NCBI RefSeq assembly: GCF_003075035.1
Contig: NZ_QCZE01000002.1
Location: 62,001-126,000 of the forward strand
Reading direction: 5' to 3'
Origin: Zobellella maritima
GTDB lineage: Bacteria; Pseudomonadota; Gammaproteobacteria; Enterobacterales; Aeromonadaceae
DNA length: 64,000 nt
Made by a program: the position numbers and the translations under genes. This document shows, piece by piece, positions 52,837 to 61,578 of this stretch (position 1 is its first letter; every line of letters begins with the position of its first letter). A model generated the notes under the pieces. That model was not told the DNA's origin and searched no databases. It was given only the letters and a program-made list of their open reading frames with translations.

Positions 52837-54015
52837 ATGACCCAAACCTTGATTGCACCACCTCGTGGATTTGACAATTCAGAATTTGAAGCGCGCACCC
52901 AGAAGCTGCAGGCACATATGGCCGAGCAGAGCATTGATGCGGTTTTTCTGACGACAGAGCCGGAGTTCCGTTATTTCAGCGGTTTCAAGTCCCAGTTCTG
53001 GGAAAGCCCTACCCGACCCTGGTTTCTGGTTGTGCCCGCCAGCGGAAAGCCTATCGCCGTGGTGCCGGAAATTGGCGCAGCCGGGCTTCATCAGACCTGG
53101 CTTGAAGATGTACGCAGCTGGCCTTCTCCGCGGCCGGAGGACGACGGTATCTCGCTGCTGGCCGATACTCTGGCTTCCTGCGCCCGGCGTCATGGACGTA
53201 TTGGCGCCATGTTGGGGCCGGAAACGCACCTGCGCATGCCGGCCGCGAACTTTGCCCTGCTGCAGGAGCGCCTGAGCCTGCATCAGCTGGTGGACGTTTC
53301 CCAGATCATCAGGGCCTTGCGCAATATCAAGTCCGAAGCAGAGATCGCCAAGGTTCGCTTTGCCTGTGAAGTGACTGCCGCCGGCTTTGATTATTTGTTG
53401 GAAAACATGCATGCGGGCATGACCGAGCGGGAAGCCTGCAAGGCCATGCACCTGGAGATGCTGCGCCTGGGAGCGGATGCCTGCCCGTATTTGATTTCGG
53501 CTTCGGGACCGGGCGGTTACGACAATATCATTATGGGGCCAACCGACCGGCGCCTGGAGCGTGGGGATCTGTTGATCATCGATACCGGTGCCAACTTTGA
53601 TGGTTATTTCAGTGACTTTGATCGTAATTATGCCTTTGGCGAGGCTGACGATCTGACCAAAAAGGCCTATGAAGCCGTGTATCGTTCCACCGAGGCCGGC
53701 TTGCAGGTCGCTGCACCGGGGCGCACTACCGGTGACGTCTGGCAGGCCATGTGGTCGGTGCTGGAGCAGGCCGGGGCGCTGGGGAATGACGTGGGCCGGA
53801 TGGGCCATGGCCTCGGCATGCAGTTGACGGAGTGGCCGTCGAATGTGCCGAACGGTGATGTGGTATTGCAACCGGGCATGATCCTCACCCTGGAGCCGGG
53901 CATGACCTATGCGCCGGGCAGGATGATGGTGCACGAAGAAAACATTCTGGTAACCGAAAACGGGTGCGAGATGCTGCACAAGCGGGCCTGGTCAACCCTG
54001 CCGGTTATTGGCTGA
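52837..54015 (+). CDS. M24 family peptidase (Xaa-Pro dipeptidase/creatinase-like)
   Basis: 392 residues: a creatinase N-terminal domain and a pita-bread catalytic domain. Metal ligands are visible in LLIIDTGANFDGYFSDFDRNY (two Asp), GRMGHGLGMQLTEWP (His), LTLEPGMTY (Glu) and MMVHEENILVTENG (Glu). Members hydrolyse Xaa-Pro peptides, creatine or, as DoeA/EutD, the ectoine ring. It lacks obvious special similarity to the ectoine enzymes by eye. It follows the TRAP genes by 81 bases and may act on the same imported compound, giving amide-bond cleavage in addition to the M20 enzyme. Confidence 0.87.
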   Translation: MTQTLIAPPRGFDNSEFEARTQKLQAHMAEQSIDAVFLTTEPEFRYFSGFKSQFWESPTRPWFLVVPASGKPIAVVPEIGAAGLHQTWLEDVRSWPSPRPEDDGISLLADTLASCARRHGRIGAMLGPETHLRMPAANFALLQERLSLHQLVDVSQIIRALRNIKSEAEIAKVRFACEVTAAGFDYLLENMHAGMTEREACKAMHLEMLRLGADACPYLISASGPGGYDNIIMGPTDRRLERGDLLIIDTGANFDGYFSDFDRNYAFGEADDLTKKAYEAVYRSTEAGLQVAAPGRTTGDVWQAMWSVLEQAGALGNDVGRMGHGLGMQLTEWPSNVPNGDVVLQPGMILTLEPGMTYAPGRMMVHEENILVTENGCEMLHKRAWSTLPVIG

Positions 54016-54561
54016 CCCCGGGCAGGCTGCTGTATCGCATGAACGCAGCAGCCTGTATCACTGACTGTATAGGGCGTGGTTGTTCAACAGTTTCATTCGT
54101 CAGGTATTGGCGATAGAAAACCGATGAGCCTGCCCGGCGTTGAAATAATCAAAGCGAATCTTAAAGACGAACCGCGCCGGTTAGTTCCCGTAATGGCTCC
54201 GGTGCGATTAACCTGGTGTGCAAATGGCTTCCCTACCTATGTACAGGTCACGCCGCTGAAGAGGGCGCGGGTGCGTGGACATGCGGCTTTCCATGGTGCT
54301 CGTATCATTCTGTGACCAATGGCGATGCCTCCCTGCTTCATGTATTAACCCGGCGGGATAATGTCGGAATTTTCTCCTCGACCAGATCCGTCATGCTGCA
54401 CGTAAACTGCAATAGGCACTTGGCGATGGGATGCTGTTCTCGTCGCCGGTATGGGGGGCAGCGCCGGGCCGAGGTTATCGATTTATATATTTTGCAAGGC
54501 ACGCTGGACCGGCTGCGCTTGCTGTCACCCACAGGAACGCTGCAAACTGCATGTTTCGGCG
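54016..54561. other. Non-coding gap with a hairpin after the M24 gene
   Basis: CAGGCTGCTG (54023-54032) pairs with CAGCAGCCTG (54046-54055) and probably ends the M24 transcript, though without a T-run. The rest (54060-54561) contains only short frames of unlikely composition, one of 79 codons (54076-54315) that may be debris of a lost gene. Nothing else recognisable. Confidence 0.5.
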
Positions 54562-55503
54562 TTAAGTGTCAGTGAGGCCTTCCGTTCGTTGCGCGTGGGC
54601 TGCAATCTGCTTTTTCAGATAGGCTTCTACCGCCGGGGCATGGGATTTCCGATCCACATAGATGACGCCGAGCGGATCGTTCGACATGCCGGGCGGTGTG
54701 GCAAAGCGCTGCAGTCCATATGATTGATGCCATGCCTCGGCCAGCGGCGCCGGGCAGAGCGACAGACGGTTGCTGGTACTGACCAGGCCGAAGATCAGTT
54801 GAGTGTTATCAACGGTGATGCAGTCCGGGGGCATCATATGTCCTGTCCGCGTGAGCAGGGCGTCGAACTCATCGCGCATCGGCGTTCCCGCAGTCGGCAG
54901 GATCCATGGTCGTTGCATCAGGGCCCCCAGATCCTCGGGTGGCGGGGCGGTCTGTCTGCCGGCGATGATGGCGATCTCGCCCGATGACATCGCATGGCTC
55001 ACAAGGCCCCGCTCGGTCAAGTCGCCACCGAGCCGGGCATAGACCAGATCAAGGCGGTTGTGTTGTAGGTCATCGATTAGCCGCGATCGGATACCTTCAT
55101 GCAGCCGAATATCCACATTCGGATAGTTCTGCTTGAAATCCACCACCGTGGCCGTGATCTGGGTGAACAATGAGCTGGCTTGCACCCCGATCCTGACCTC
55201 TCCCCGGCTCAGCCCGGTGAATTGCCCGGCAAGTGTCTCAAGCGCGGAAATATCGTCGATGATGGCGCGAACCGCACGGAGCAATTGCTGCCCGTGAGAG
55301 GTGCGCAGCAGGCCTCTTGGATGGCGGTCAAAGATTGCGAAACCGAAGCCTGCTTCGAGTTCACAGAGGGTCCGTGACACTGCGCCCTGCGAAATATGCA
55401 GCCGTTCGGCCGCACGGCTGACGCTCAGTACCTCGTCCAGCATCACGAGGACATGGAGATGCCTGAGCTTCAGACCTCTGCGGAGAAAGCTGGACAGATC
55501 CAT
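54562..55503 (-). CDS. LysR family transcriptional regulator
   Basis: 313 residues. Helix-turn-helix at about 12-65 (LRHLHVLVMLDEVLSVSRAAERLHISQGAVSRTLCELEAGFGFAIFDRHPRGL). Close in style to GbpR/PcaQ-like LysR proteins of proteobacteria. It is divergent from the GltS-type symporter gene with a 158-base gap, the classical LysR arrangement, so it likely activates the symporter-AbgB operon. Codon choice of this gene and the symporter looks more like alphaproteobacterial DNA than the flanking genes; this is only an impression by eye. Confidence 0.9.
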   Translation of the reverse strand: MDLSSFLRRGLKLRHLHVLVMLDEVLSVSRAAERLHISQGAVSRTLCELEAGFGFAIFDRHPRGLLRTSHGQQLLRAVRAIIDDISALETLAGQFTGLSRGEVRIGVQASSLFTQITATVVDFKQNYPNVDIRLHEGIRSRLIDDLQHNRLDLVYARLGGDLTERGLVSHAMSSGEIAIIAGRQTAPPPEDLGALMQRPWILPTAGTPMRDEFDALLTRTGHMMPPDCITVDNTQLIFGLVSTSNRLSLCPAPLAEAWHQSYGLQRFATPPGMSNDPLGVIYVDRKSHAPAVEAYLKKQIAAHAQRTEGLTDT

Positions 55504-55661
55504 GCAAAACCCCCGTTGTGACTCGAACAGATATTACCAAATGGTAATGCATCGTTATAAATATAACACTTTTTTTAAACGCGAGATGTCACATACTGCA
55601 TATGTCACCCGGCGCGGCAGATGCCCGGGGGGACCTTATAGACACACAAGGAGGGCTCTCT

Positions 55662-57074
55662 ATGACGGGTGCATCAATGACAAATGTATTGCAGGCGTTT
55701 TGCCTGCTTGGGTTGTTCCTGCTGATCGGTACCGTGTTACGCGCCAGGATAGGCTGGCTGCAACGGCTGTTCATTCCGGCCTCGGTCATCGGCGGCTTCG
55801 TCGGATTGCTGGCCGGGCCGCAAATCTGGGGCGATCTGACGCCGATTCAGTACCCCGAGGACTGGATCAGGATGTACAGCCTGCTGCCGGGCGTGCTGAT
55901 CATTCCGGTGGTGGCCTCGGTACCGCTGGGGATCCAGCTTTCCCAGAAAGGCGAAGGCGCGGCCACGGCCCGAAACGTCTTCAACATGTTCCTGCTCATG
56001 CTCACGCTGTTCTCGTTGCAGATTTTCATTGCCGGCGCGGTCGGTGCCCTCTTTGCCACCACAATGCCTGATCTGGGCATCTACAACACCTTCGGGATGG
56101 AGATGCCCATGGGCTTTTCGGGTGGGCATGGCACCGCCGGCGTTGTCGGCAATATGCTGAATGGCATGGGGCTGGAGTATTGGGAGATCGCCCAGGGCGT
56201 GACCGTTACCTATGCCACCATCGGTCTGATCGGCGGCATCATCATCGGCATCGCCGTCATTCGCTGGCTGAACACGCGGCAGCTGCTGGAAGGCTCCATG
56301 AACATGGCCAGCATTCCGCGATCCTGGCTGACCGGGTTGGAGCCCGACACCGACAAGCAACGTCCGGCGGGTAAGGAAACCACCATCTCAACCTCAATCG
56401 ACGTCATGGCCTTCAATGTCGCGCTGATCCTCGCCGGCTCCGGTCTGGCCATCCTGCTGCGCGGCTGGGTCAAGGCCTCTGGACTGCCGGTGATCTCGGC
56501 GGTGCCGGTCTGGGCCTATGCGATCATCGTGATGTGGGTGGTCTGGATCATGATGAACAAGCTGAAGATCGCATGGCTCGTCGATGCCGGTGTCAAGGGC
56601 AAGATCGCCTCGACCCTGACGGACTTCGCGATTGTCGCGGCGCTGGTTTCCATGCCCGTGCATGCGGTGGTGAGTTTCCTGGTTCCGGTCCTCGTGACCG
56701 CTGCGATCGGTGTTGCGATAACAATTGGTGTCGCCTTCTTCCCGGCCCGGAAAATGTTTTCGTCGGCCCCGTTTGAGCGTGCGCTGCTGATCTTCGGCAC
56801 CGCCTCCGGCGTGTTCCTGACCGGGCTGCTGCTGCTGAAAATATGCGACCCCGACTTCAAGACCGCCGCCATGCGCGACGGCTCGTTGGCTTATTCAATG
56901 AATACAGTGGCAGGCTTTATCCTGCTGCCGATCATGGCCAGCATGGCGGCCGCTTCCGGGCCGATTGCCCTGGCAGGACTGGGGGCCGCCGTGGTCACAG
57001 CCTGCCTTATCGGGCTCTTCCTTGTCTCAAAAATCAAGAGCGGGGCGCCCCTGAACAACGTAATGAACCGATGA
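55662..57074 (+). CDS. GltS-type sodium:glutamate symporter (ESS family)
   Basis: 470-residue inner-membrane carrier. Two inverted repeats of five helices are recognisable. The reentrant-loop region EMPMGFSGGHGTAGVVGNMLNGMG is the ESS signature, and the N-terminal LQAFCLLGLFLLIGTVLRARIGWLQRLFIPASVIGGFVGLLAGP is typical. It imports glutamate or a related acidic compound with Na+. The start at 55662 has AAGGAGGG upstream; the longer frame from 55602 lacks a ribosome site. It is 174 bases upstream of an AbgB-like gene, suggesting the cargo may be an N-acyl glutamate. Confidence 0.88.
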   Translation: MTGASMTNVLQAFCLLGLFLLIGTVLRARIGWLQRLFIPASVIGGFVGLLAGPQIWGDLTPIQYPEDWIRMYSLLPGVLIIPVVASVPLGIQLSQKGEGAATARNVFNMFLLMLTLFSLQIFIAGAVGALFATTMPDLGIYNTFGMEMPMGFSGGHGTAGVVGNMLNGMGLEYWEIAQGVTVTYATIGLIGGIIIGIAVIRWLNTRQLLEGSMNMASIPRSWLTGLEPDTDKQRPAGKETTISTSIDVMAFNVALILAGSGLAILLRGWVKASGLPVISAVPVWAYAIIVMWVVWIMMNKLKIAWLVDAGVKGKIASTLTDFAIVAALVSMPVHAVVSFLVPVLVTAAIGVAITIGVAFFPARKMFSSAPFERALLIFGTASGVFLTGLLLLKICDPDFKTAAMRDGSLAYSMNTVAGFILLPIMASMAAASGPIALAGLGAAVVTACLIGLFLVSKIKSGAPLNNVMNR

Positions 57075-57248
57075 TGAGCAGGGCTGTTACCGGCCCCTGT
57101 TGCTACTGGACCTGTCCTGGGAAGCCAATACATCACTTTAATTTTTCATTAATTATTAGTGAATTATGTTTAAGCCTTGTGGGTTTACAGGCATCAGGTT
57201 CGTAGCACTCAATGTGTTCAATGTTGAAACGGATAAAGAGATACAAGA

Positions 57249-58700
57249 ATGACTGATCACAATATTATCGACTTTGTTAATGCCTATATCGAGGGAGAAG
57301 CGGCCAGCTTCACCAGTTTGAGCGACCAGGTATGGGAGTTTGCGGAAACCCGCTTCGAAGAGCATGCGTCGGCCGAACTGCTGGCCGAGCACCTGGAGCA
57401 GCAAGGCTTCAGCGTTGAGCGGGAAGCAGGCGGTATCGAAACCGCATTTGTCGCCAGTTACGGCCAGGGCAAGCCGGTCATCGCGCTGCTCGGTGAATAT
57501 GATGCGCTGGCCGGACTCAGCCAGCAGGGCGGCTGTGCCCACGCCAGCTGCGTGACCGAAAATGGCAACGGCCACGGCTGTGGACACAACCTGCTCGGCG
57601 TGGCGGCGCTGTCCGGTGTGCTGGCGGTCAAGGAGTACATGGATCGCAACAAACTTCAGGGCACCATCCGATTCTACGGCTGCCCCGGTGAAGAAGGCGG
57701 CTCAGGCAAAACCTTCATGGTGCGCGAAGGACTGTTCGACGACGTCGACGCGGCTCTGACCTGGCACCCCGGCACGTTCAGTGGCATTTTTAGTCAACCG
57801 ACCCTGGCCAATATCCAGGCCGAATTCAGTTTCAAGGGCATCTCCTCCCATGCGGCAGCATCTCCCCACCTGGGGCGCAGTGCCCTGGACGCAGTGGAAC
57901 TGATGAATGTCGGCACCAACTATTTGCGCGAACACGTCATTCAGGAAGCTCGCATTCACTACGCCATCACCAACGCCGGCGGCGATGCCCCCAACGTGGT
58001 GCAGGCTAACGCCAGCGTCCTGTATCTGATCCGGGCACCGAAGATCAGCGATGCTCAGGCCATCTATGACCGAGTGGTCAAAATTGCCGAAGGCGCCGGG
58101 ATGATGACCGAAACTGAACTGACAGTCCGCTTCGACAAGGCGTGCTCAAACTTTGTGCCCAACCGTCACCTCGAACGACTGATGTACCAACACATGCGCG
58201 CCTTGGGACTGCCGGACTACAGCGATGAAGAGCAGGCATTTGCCGCCCAGATCCGTGAAACGCTCAACGAGAGCGACGTAGCCAGCGACTATAAGCTCAT
58301 CGCCAATATGGCCGGGCTTAAAGGCAATGAGTTCGTCAAGTCTCTCGATGGCAAGGTGTTGATGGATGAAGTGGCCCCCTATGAGCCGACATCCAGCCTG
58401 CTGTCCGGTTCGACCGATGTAGGCGATGTCAGCTGGGTAGTACCCACCGCCCAGTGCTTCTCGCCGTGCTTCGCCATTGGCACCCAGTTCCATACATGGC
58501 AGGTGGTTTCTCAAGTGCAAACCTCCATTGGCCACAAGGGCATGCTGCTTGCCAGCAAAGCGATGGCTGCAACGGCTATCGACCTGCTGCTGGATCCGAA
58601 ACATTGCGAAATCAGCCAGCAGGAGCTCGCAGACTATACCCGCACCGACAACTACAGCTGCCCGATTCCGGATTCTGTATCTCCTAGCAGGTTGGGCTGA
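57249..58700 (+). CDS. abgB: AbgB-like M20 amidohydrolase (p-aminobenzoyl-glutamate hydrolase subunit B type)
   Basis: 483 residues, matching enteric AbgB throughout: TRFEEHASAELLAEHLEQQGF, GQGKPVIALLGEYDALAGLSQQ, GHGCGHNLLG (metal His), FYGCPGEEGGSGKTFMVREG (Glu pair), DAALTWHPG, STDVGDVSWVVPTAQCFSPCFAIGT. In E. coli AbgB works with AbgA to cleave the folate breakdown product p-aminobenzoyl-glutamate. No AbgA is adjacent here, though two AbgA/HipO-like M20 genes lie elsewhere in the window (48520, 61622). It may act alone or on another N-acyl glutamate. Confidence 0.88.
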   Translation: MTDHNIIDFVNAYIEGEAASFTSLSDQVWEFAETRFEEHASAELLAEHLEQQGFSVEREAGGIETAFVASYGQGKPVIALLGEYDALAGLSQQGGCAHASCVTENGNGHGCGHNLLGVAALSGVLAVKEYMDRNKLQGTIRFYGCPGEEGGSGKTFMVREGLFDDVDAALTWHPGTFSGIFSQPTLANIQAEFSFKGISSHAAASPHLGRSALDAVELMNVGTNYLREHVIQEARIHYAITNAGGDAPNVVQANASVLYLIRAPKISDAQAIYDRVVKIAEGAGMMTETELTVRFDKACSNFVPNRHLERLMYQHMRALGLPDYSDEEQAFAAQIRETLNESDVASDYKLIANMAGLKGNEFVKSLDGKVLMDEVAPYEPTSSLLSGSTDVGDVSWVVPTAQCFSPCFAIGTQFHTWQVVSQVQTSIGHKGMLLASKAMAATAIDLLLDPKHCEISQQELADYTRTDNYSCPIPDSVSPSRLG

Positions 58701-58715
58701 TACCGCTCTGAACAG

Positions 58716-58744
58716 CGCCGTTGACCTTGATGCGGCGTTTTTTT
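58716..58744 (+). terminator. Intrinsic terminator after abgB
   Basis: CGCCG (58716-58720) pairs with CGGCG (58733-58737), followed by seven T. The IS to its right is inserted a few bases later. Confidence 0.65.
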
Positions 58745-58748
58745 GCTA

Positions 58749-59568
58749 TGGGCTGTCGTCATCAGATGGCGGCCCATAATGTCACGCAACGGATCTGTGT
58801 CGCCGCCACGAACGAGCCGGAATTTTTTGCATATCTGGTCGCTGTCCCTCGCCATTGCTTCAGGTAGAGAAAGGCATTTTCTACCAGATACCCTATCTTA
58901 TAAATTTCCTTGTCGTGCTCTCGCTTTTCCTTACGATTCCGTGTTGACGGGATCATCATCCCTTGAGATATAGCGTCGTAACCTCGGTCTGCCGGCAAAT
59001 ACGCGGCTTCCAGGCCATCAATCAAGGACTTAGCCTGAGTACAATCTGCTGTCGTTCCTGGGGGCTCGATACATTTAACCGGCATACCATGAGCGTCAAC
59101 AGCCAAATGGGTCTTGCTGTTCAGCCCCCCCCTTGTGATCCTCATGTTCTGATTGCCACCCACTGCACCGCAGGTATGAGGGTGAACCTTGATATGGCTG
59201 GCATCGAACGTCAACCATTCAAAATCCGGTTCGTTTATCAGCCGCTCCTGGAGTCGCGCCCAAATTCCCGTATCACGCCAACGGCAAAAGCGACGGTGGG
59301 TATTTTTCCATTCTCCATAGTCAGGTGGCAGGTCTCGCCAAGGAGCACCGGTACGCAAGATTCAAAATACAGCGTTAATAAACAACCTGTATCACGCGCC
59401 TCTCGGCCCCAATCGCCCTTTTTACCCAGTAAGTGAGGAGCGAGCGGTTGCCATACATGGTCAGAGATATAGTGGCGGCGATGAGCAGGGATAGTCATGA
59501 TATCGTTAGATATTGCCGTAATGAGATAGGGATTGTACTGAAAACAATCGGCGTATGACGACAGCCTC
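58749..59568 (-). mobile_element. Degenerate IS5-family element (820 bp)
   Basis: Bounded by inverted ends sharing GGCTGTCGTCAT (58751-58762 and complement of 59555-59566) and by TA on both sides (58747-58748, 59569-59570), the target duplication usual for the two-frame IS5 subgroup. It contains one broken transposase on the minus strand. Confidence 0.8.
58762..59498 (-). pseudogene. IS5-family transposase, broken
   Basis: Starts MTIPAHRRHYISDHVWQPLAPHLLGKKG. After REARD the frame is lost by deletion of one base near 59390. In the restored frame (NRLFINAVF then ILRTGAPWRDLP) an in-frame TGA at 59362-59364 replaces the Trp seen at that place in the neighbouring IS. Downstream DDE-type motifs remain (LTFDASHIKVHPH, LPADRGYD, KIGYLVENAFLYLKQWRG), though the segment between GYD and the RNRKE block looks shortened. 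Not expected to be active. Confidence 0.85.
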
Positions 59569-59571
59569 TAG

Positions 59572-59655
59572 CTGATTGGAAAATGCAGCTCTGGCTACGA
59601 TAAGCGGTTGCTGGCAGACACAGTAATGTCCCGCTACAAGCAGCTGGAGAGTCTA
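59572..59655 (+). pseudogene. Left part of an interrupted transposase fragment
   Basis: 28 codons reading LIGKC then SSGYDKRLLADTVMSRYKQLESL, resembling the C-terminal region of an IS5-group transposase. It is cut on the left by the 820-bp IS and on the right by the 835-bp IS, and continues in frame at 60493. Confidence 0.75.
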
Positions 59656-60490
59656 GGGAGTGTTCTTAATTATTAGGAAGTCCTGCCGATGGTAAGTGTA
59701 TCATGGCATCGTGGAGAATGAGTCAATGTGTCGGCAGGTACTGAGAGATGACCAATGGGGGCGTCTCAAAGACTTACTTCCGGGCAAGGCCAGCGACTGT
59801 GGGGTCACGGCGAAAGACAACCGCCTTTTTGTTGAAGCCGTACTGTGGATCGCTAGAACGGGGGCACCATGGCCGGATCTGCCAGCATCCTTCGGACACT
59901 TACATCGCGTGTATGTAAGCTATAACCGTTGGTCATATAAGGGCGTTTGGACACGCATTTTCGACGTTATCTCGGATGGCCCCGAACTCAAGTACCTCAT
60001 GCTTGATGGCAGTATTGTCCGGGTCCATCAGCATGGGGCGTCAAAAAAACAGAACGCGATGAGCAAGCCCAAGGTAAGTCACGGGGAGGATTGAGTACCA
60101 AAATCCATGCTGCGGTTGATGCCTTGGGAAATCCGGTTCGTCTGATTTTGACGGCAGGGCAGGCTTCAGAGTATGGCCAAGCCGACAACCTGATTAAAGA
60201 CATAGAAGCAGGCTTTGTGCTGGCAGACAAGGGCTATGATTCAGATGGCTTTGTCGCTTCGATGTGTGCCGGTGGGGAAGCACCAGTGATTCACCCCAGG
60301 AAGAACCGGAGTACCCCACGGGGCTACGATAAAGAGCTGTATAAAGCACGTAACCTGGTTGAACGTTTTTCCAGAAGCTTAAGCATTACCGCCGCATAGC
60401 GACTCGATATGAGCGTTTATCGAAAAACTACGCAGCTATGTTCAGGCTCGTGTCGACGGTGATATGGCTGACATGATTGAGAACGCTCCC
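59656..60490 (+). mobile_element. IS5-family element (835 bp) inserted in another transposase
   Basis: Inverted ends GGGAGTGTTCTTAAT (59656-59670) and complement of 60476-60490 (GGGAGCGTTCTCAAT) differ at two positions. Flanked by TA (59654-59655 and 60491-60492). Removing the element and one TA restores an uninterrupted reading frame across the junction, which fixes its borders. Confidence 0.9.
59696..60476 (+). pseudogene. IS5-family transposase with frameshift expression site and an extra frameshift
   Basis: First frame: LRDDQWGRLKDLLPGKASDCG, KDNRLFVEAVLWIARTGAPWPDLP, LDGSIVRVHQHGA. At a run of seven A (60043-60049) a -1 slip continues into KSRGGLSTKIHAAVDALGNPVRL, consistent with the programmed frameshift of two-frame IS5 members. 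ADKGYDSDGF and ARNLVERF follow. A T-run at 60366-60370 is one base short: adding a T restores FQKLKHYRRIATRYERLSKNY up to a stop at 60476. So the element is inactive, or has a sequencing error in the homopolymer. Confidence 0.82.
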
Positions 60491-60492
60491 TA

Positions 60493-60603
60493 AGGCTTTG
60501 TCTGTGTAACTACAGCGGCCAGTTCGGTGAAATCCTAGCCGGCGTGACGGTGATGAACAAAGTCATAGGGCTCGGTATACCTGTTCGTCAGCCGGTCAGT
60601 TGA
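60493..60603 (+). pseudogene. Right part of the interrupted transposase fragment
   Basis: 37 codons (CNYSGQFGEILAGVTVMNKV, then GLGIPVRQPVS and stop) that continue exactly the frame of 59572-59655 once the 835-bp IS is removed. Resembles the extreme C-terminus of IS5-group transposases. Confidence 0.75.
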
Positions 60604-60882
60604 GGCCCGCAAGCCCTGTAGGGACAAGCAGTCCCGCTGAAGATTAACAACTCCATCCTCTACCACACTCGTTTTCTTTTGAATACTACCTCTGAACCGT
60701 GGTAAGTTGGTTTGGCTAAAGATGCAAGCCTTGGAACAGCAAAAGTTTTTGGTTGAATGAATCAACTATGCCAGTGTATAAGAACTTCCAAGTAGAGAGT
60801 AAATTTAATATGCTACGATACTATCTTTATTAGGCTGGGGGTTGTGCCCTAATTAAACCATATTTTTGATGAAGTTTTTCAC
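60604..60882. other. Transition into AT-rich DNA
   Basis: No gene recognised. The left 100 bases still have the higher GC of the IS debris, and from about 60660 the sequence becomes AT-rich. GGTTGAATGAATCAAC at about 60750 might be an old IS end. The promoter of the following Lrp gene should lie here. Confidence 0.4.
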
Positions 60883-61362
60883 ATGACCTCAATAGTTGAC
60901 AATTTCGATCGTGCTATCTTAAGTGTTTTACAAAAAGACAATACAACACCTTTGCGTCTTATCGCAGAGTTAGTTCACCTTTCTACGGCCTCGGTCCAGA
61001 GGCGTATTAAGCGTATGGAAGAAAATGGGGTGATCAAAGCAAACTCTGCTATTATTTCCCCCGAAAAAGTAGGTAAGGTTATCACAATTATTGTGGAAGT
61101 TCATGTAGTACATGCACACGCTTCTTACATGAAAGAAATGAAGAAAGTTTTTTCCGGGCCTGAAGTGCAGCAGTGTTATTATGTAACAGGTGAGGCGGAT
61201 TTCATGTTGATATTGACCGTTTCAGACATGTCGGAATATGAAGCCATTAGCAACCGTTTATTCTATAATAACGAAAACGTAAAGTGGTTTAGAACTATCG
61301 TTGTGATCGATCGGGTCAAAACAACGATGGATACACCTCTACCTTTTTTATCTCCGTCATAA
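60883..61362 (+). CDS. Lrp/AsnC family transcriptional regulator (second copy)
   Basis: 159 residues. Helix-turn-helix FDRAILSVLQKDNTTPLRLIAELVHLSTASVQRRIKRMEENGVI and RAM domain VQQCYYVTGEADFMLILTVSDMSEYEAISNRLFYNNENVKWF. Aligns by eye over its full length with the Lrp at 46651-47133, sharing the QRRIKRM and QQCYYVTG-ADF cores, but its codons are AT-rich. It is convergent with the M20 gene at 61622 and probably controls that M20/racemase pair. Confidence 0.92.
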   Translation: MTSIVDNFDRAILSVLQKDNTTPLRLIAELVHLSTASVQRRIKRMEENGVIKANSAIISPEKVGKVITIIVEVHVVHAHASYMKEMKKVFSGPEVQQCYYVTGEADFMLILTVSDMSEYEAISNRLFYNNENVKWFRTIVVIDRVKTTMDTPLPFLSPS

Positions 61363-61578
61363 ATCACGCTTTCCAATTTAATACTGTTGTTTTAATGGTT
61401 TTCTGCTTATGGTTTTCGTTTGTTACATATCACCCTTAATCAAGATAAGTTATAGGTTTTTATTGAGTTTTTACGTTTTCTTGATATTTTGGTTTTAAAT
61501 TAAATAAAAGCCTAATCTTACTTAAAGCAGGAGTGACTCATTGGTTTTCACAATCAACAGTTAGCTCAAACGTATCTA

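Noticed and set aside
47709-54015. Straight assignment of the 45-54 kb cluster as the ectoine degradation (doe/eut) operon
   Set aside because: A EutA-like racemase, an M24 enzyme and a TRAP system are suggestive, but the M24 protein does not show obvious DoeA-specific features by eye, there is no EutC-like cyclodeaminase or EutE-like deacetylase, and the PLP enzyme fits DpaL better.
54076-54315. A 79-codon frame after the M24 gene
   Set aside because: No good start context, no recognisable domain and nothing around it to support expression; could be debris.
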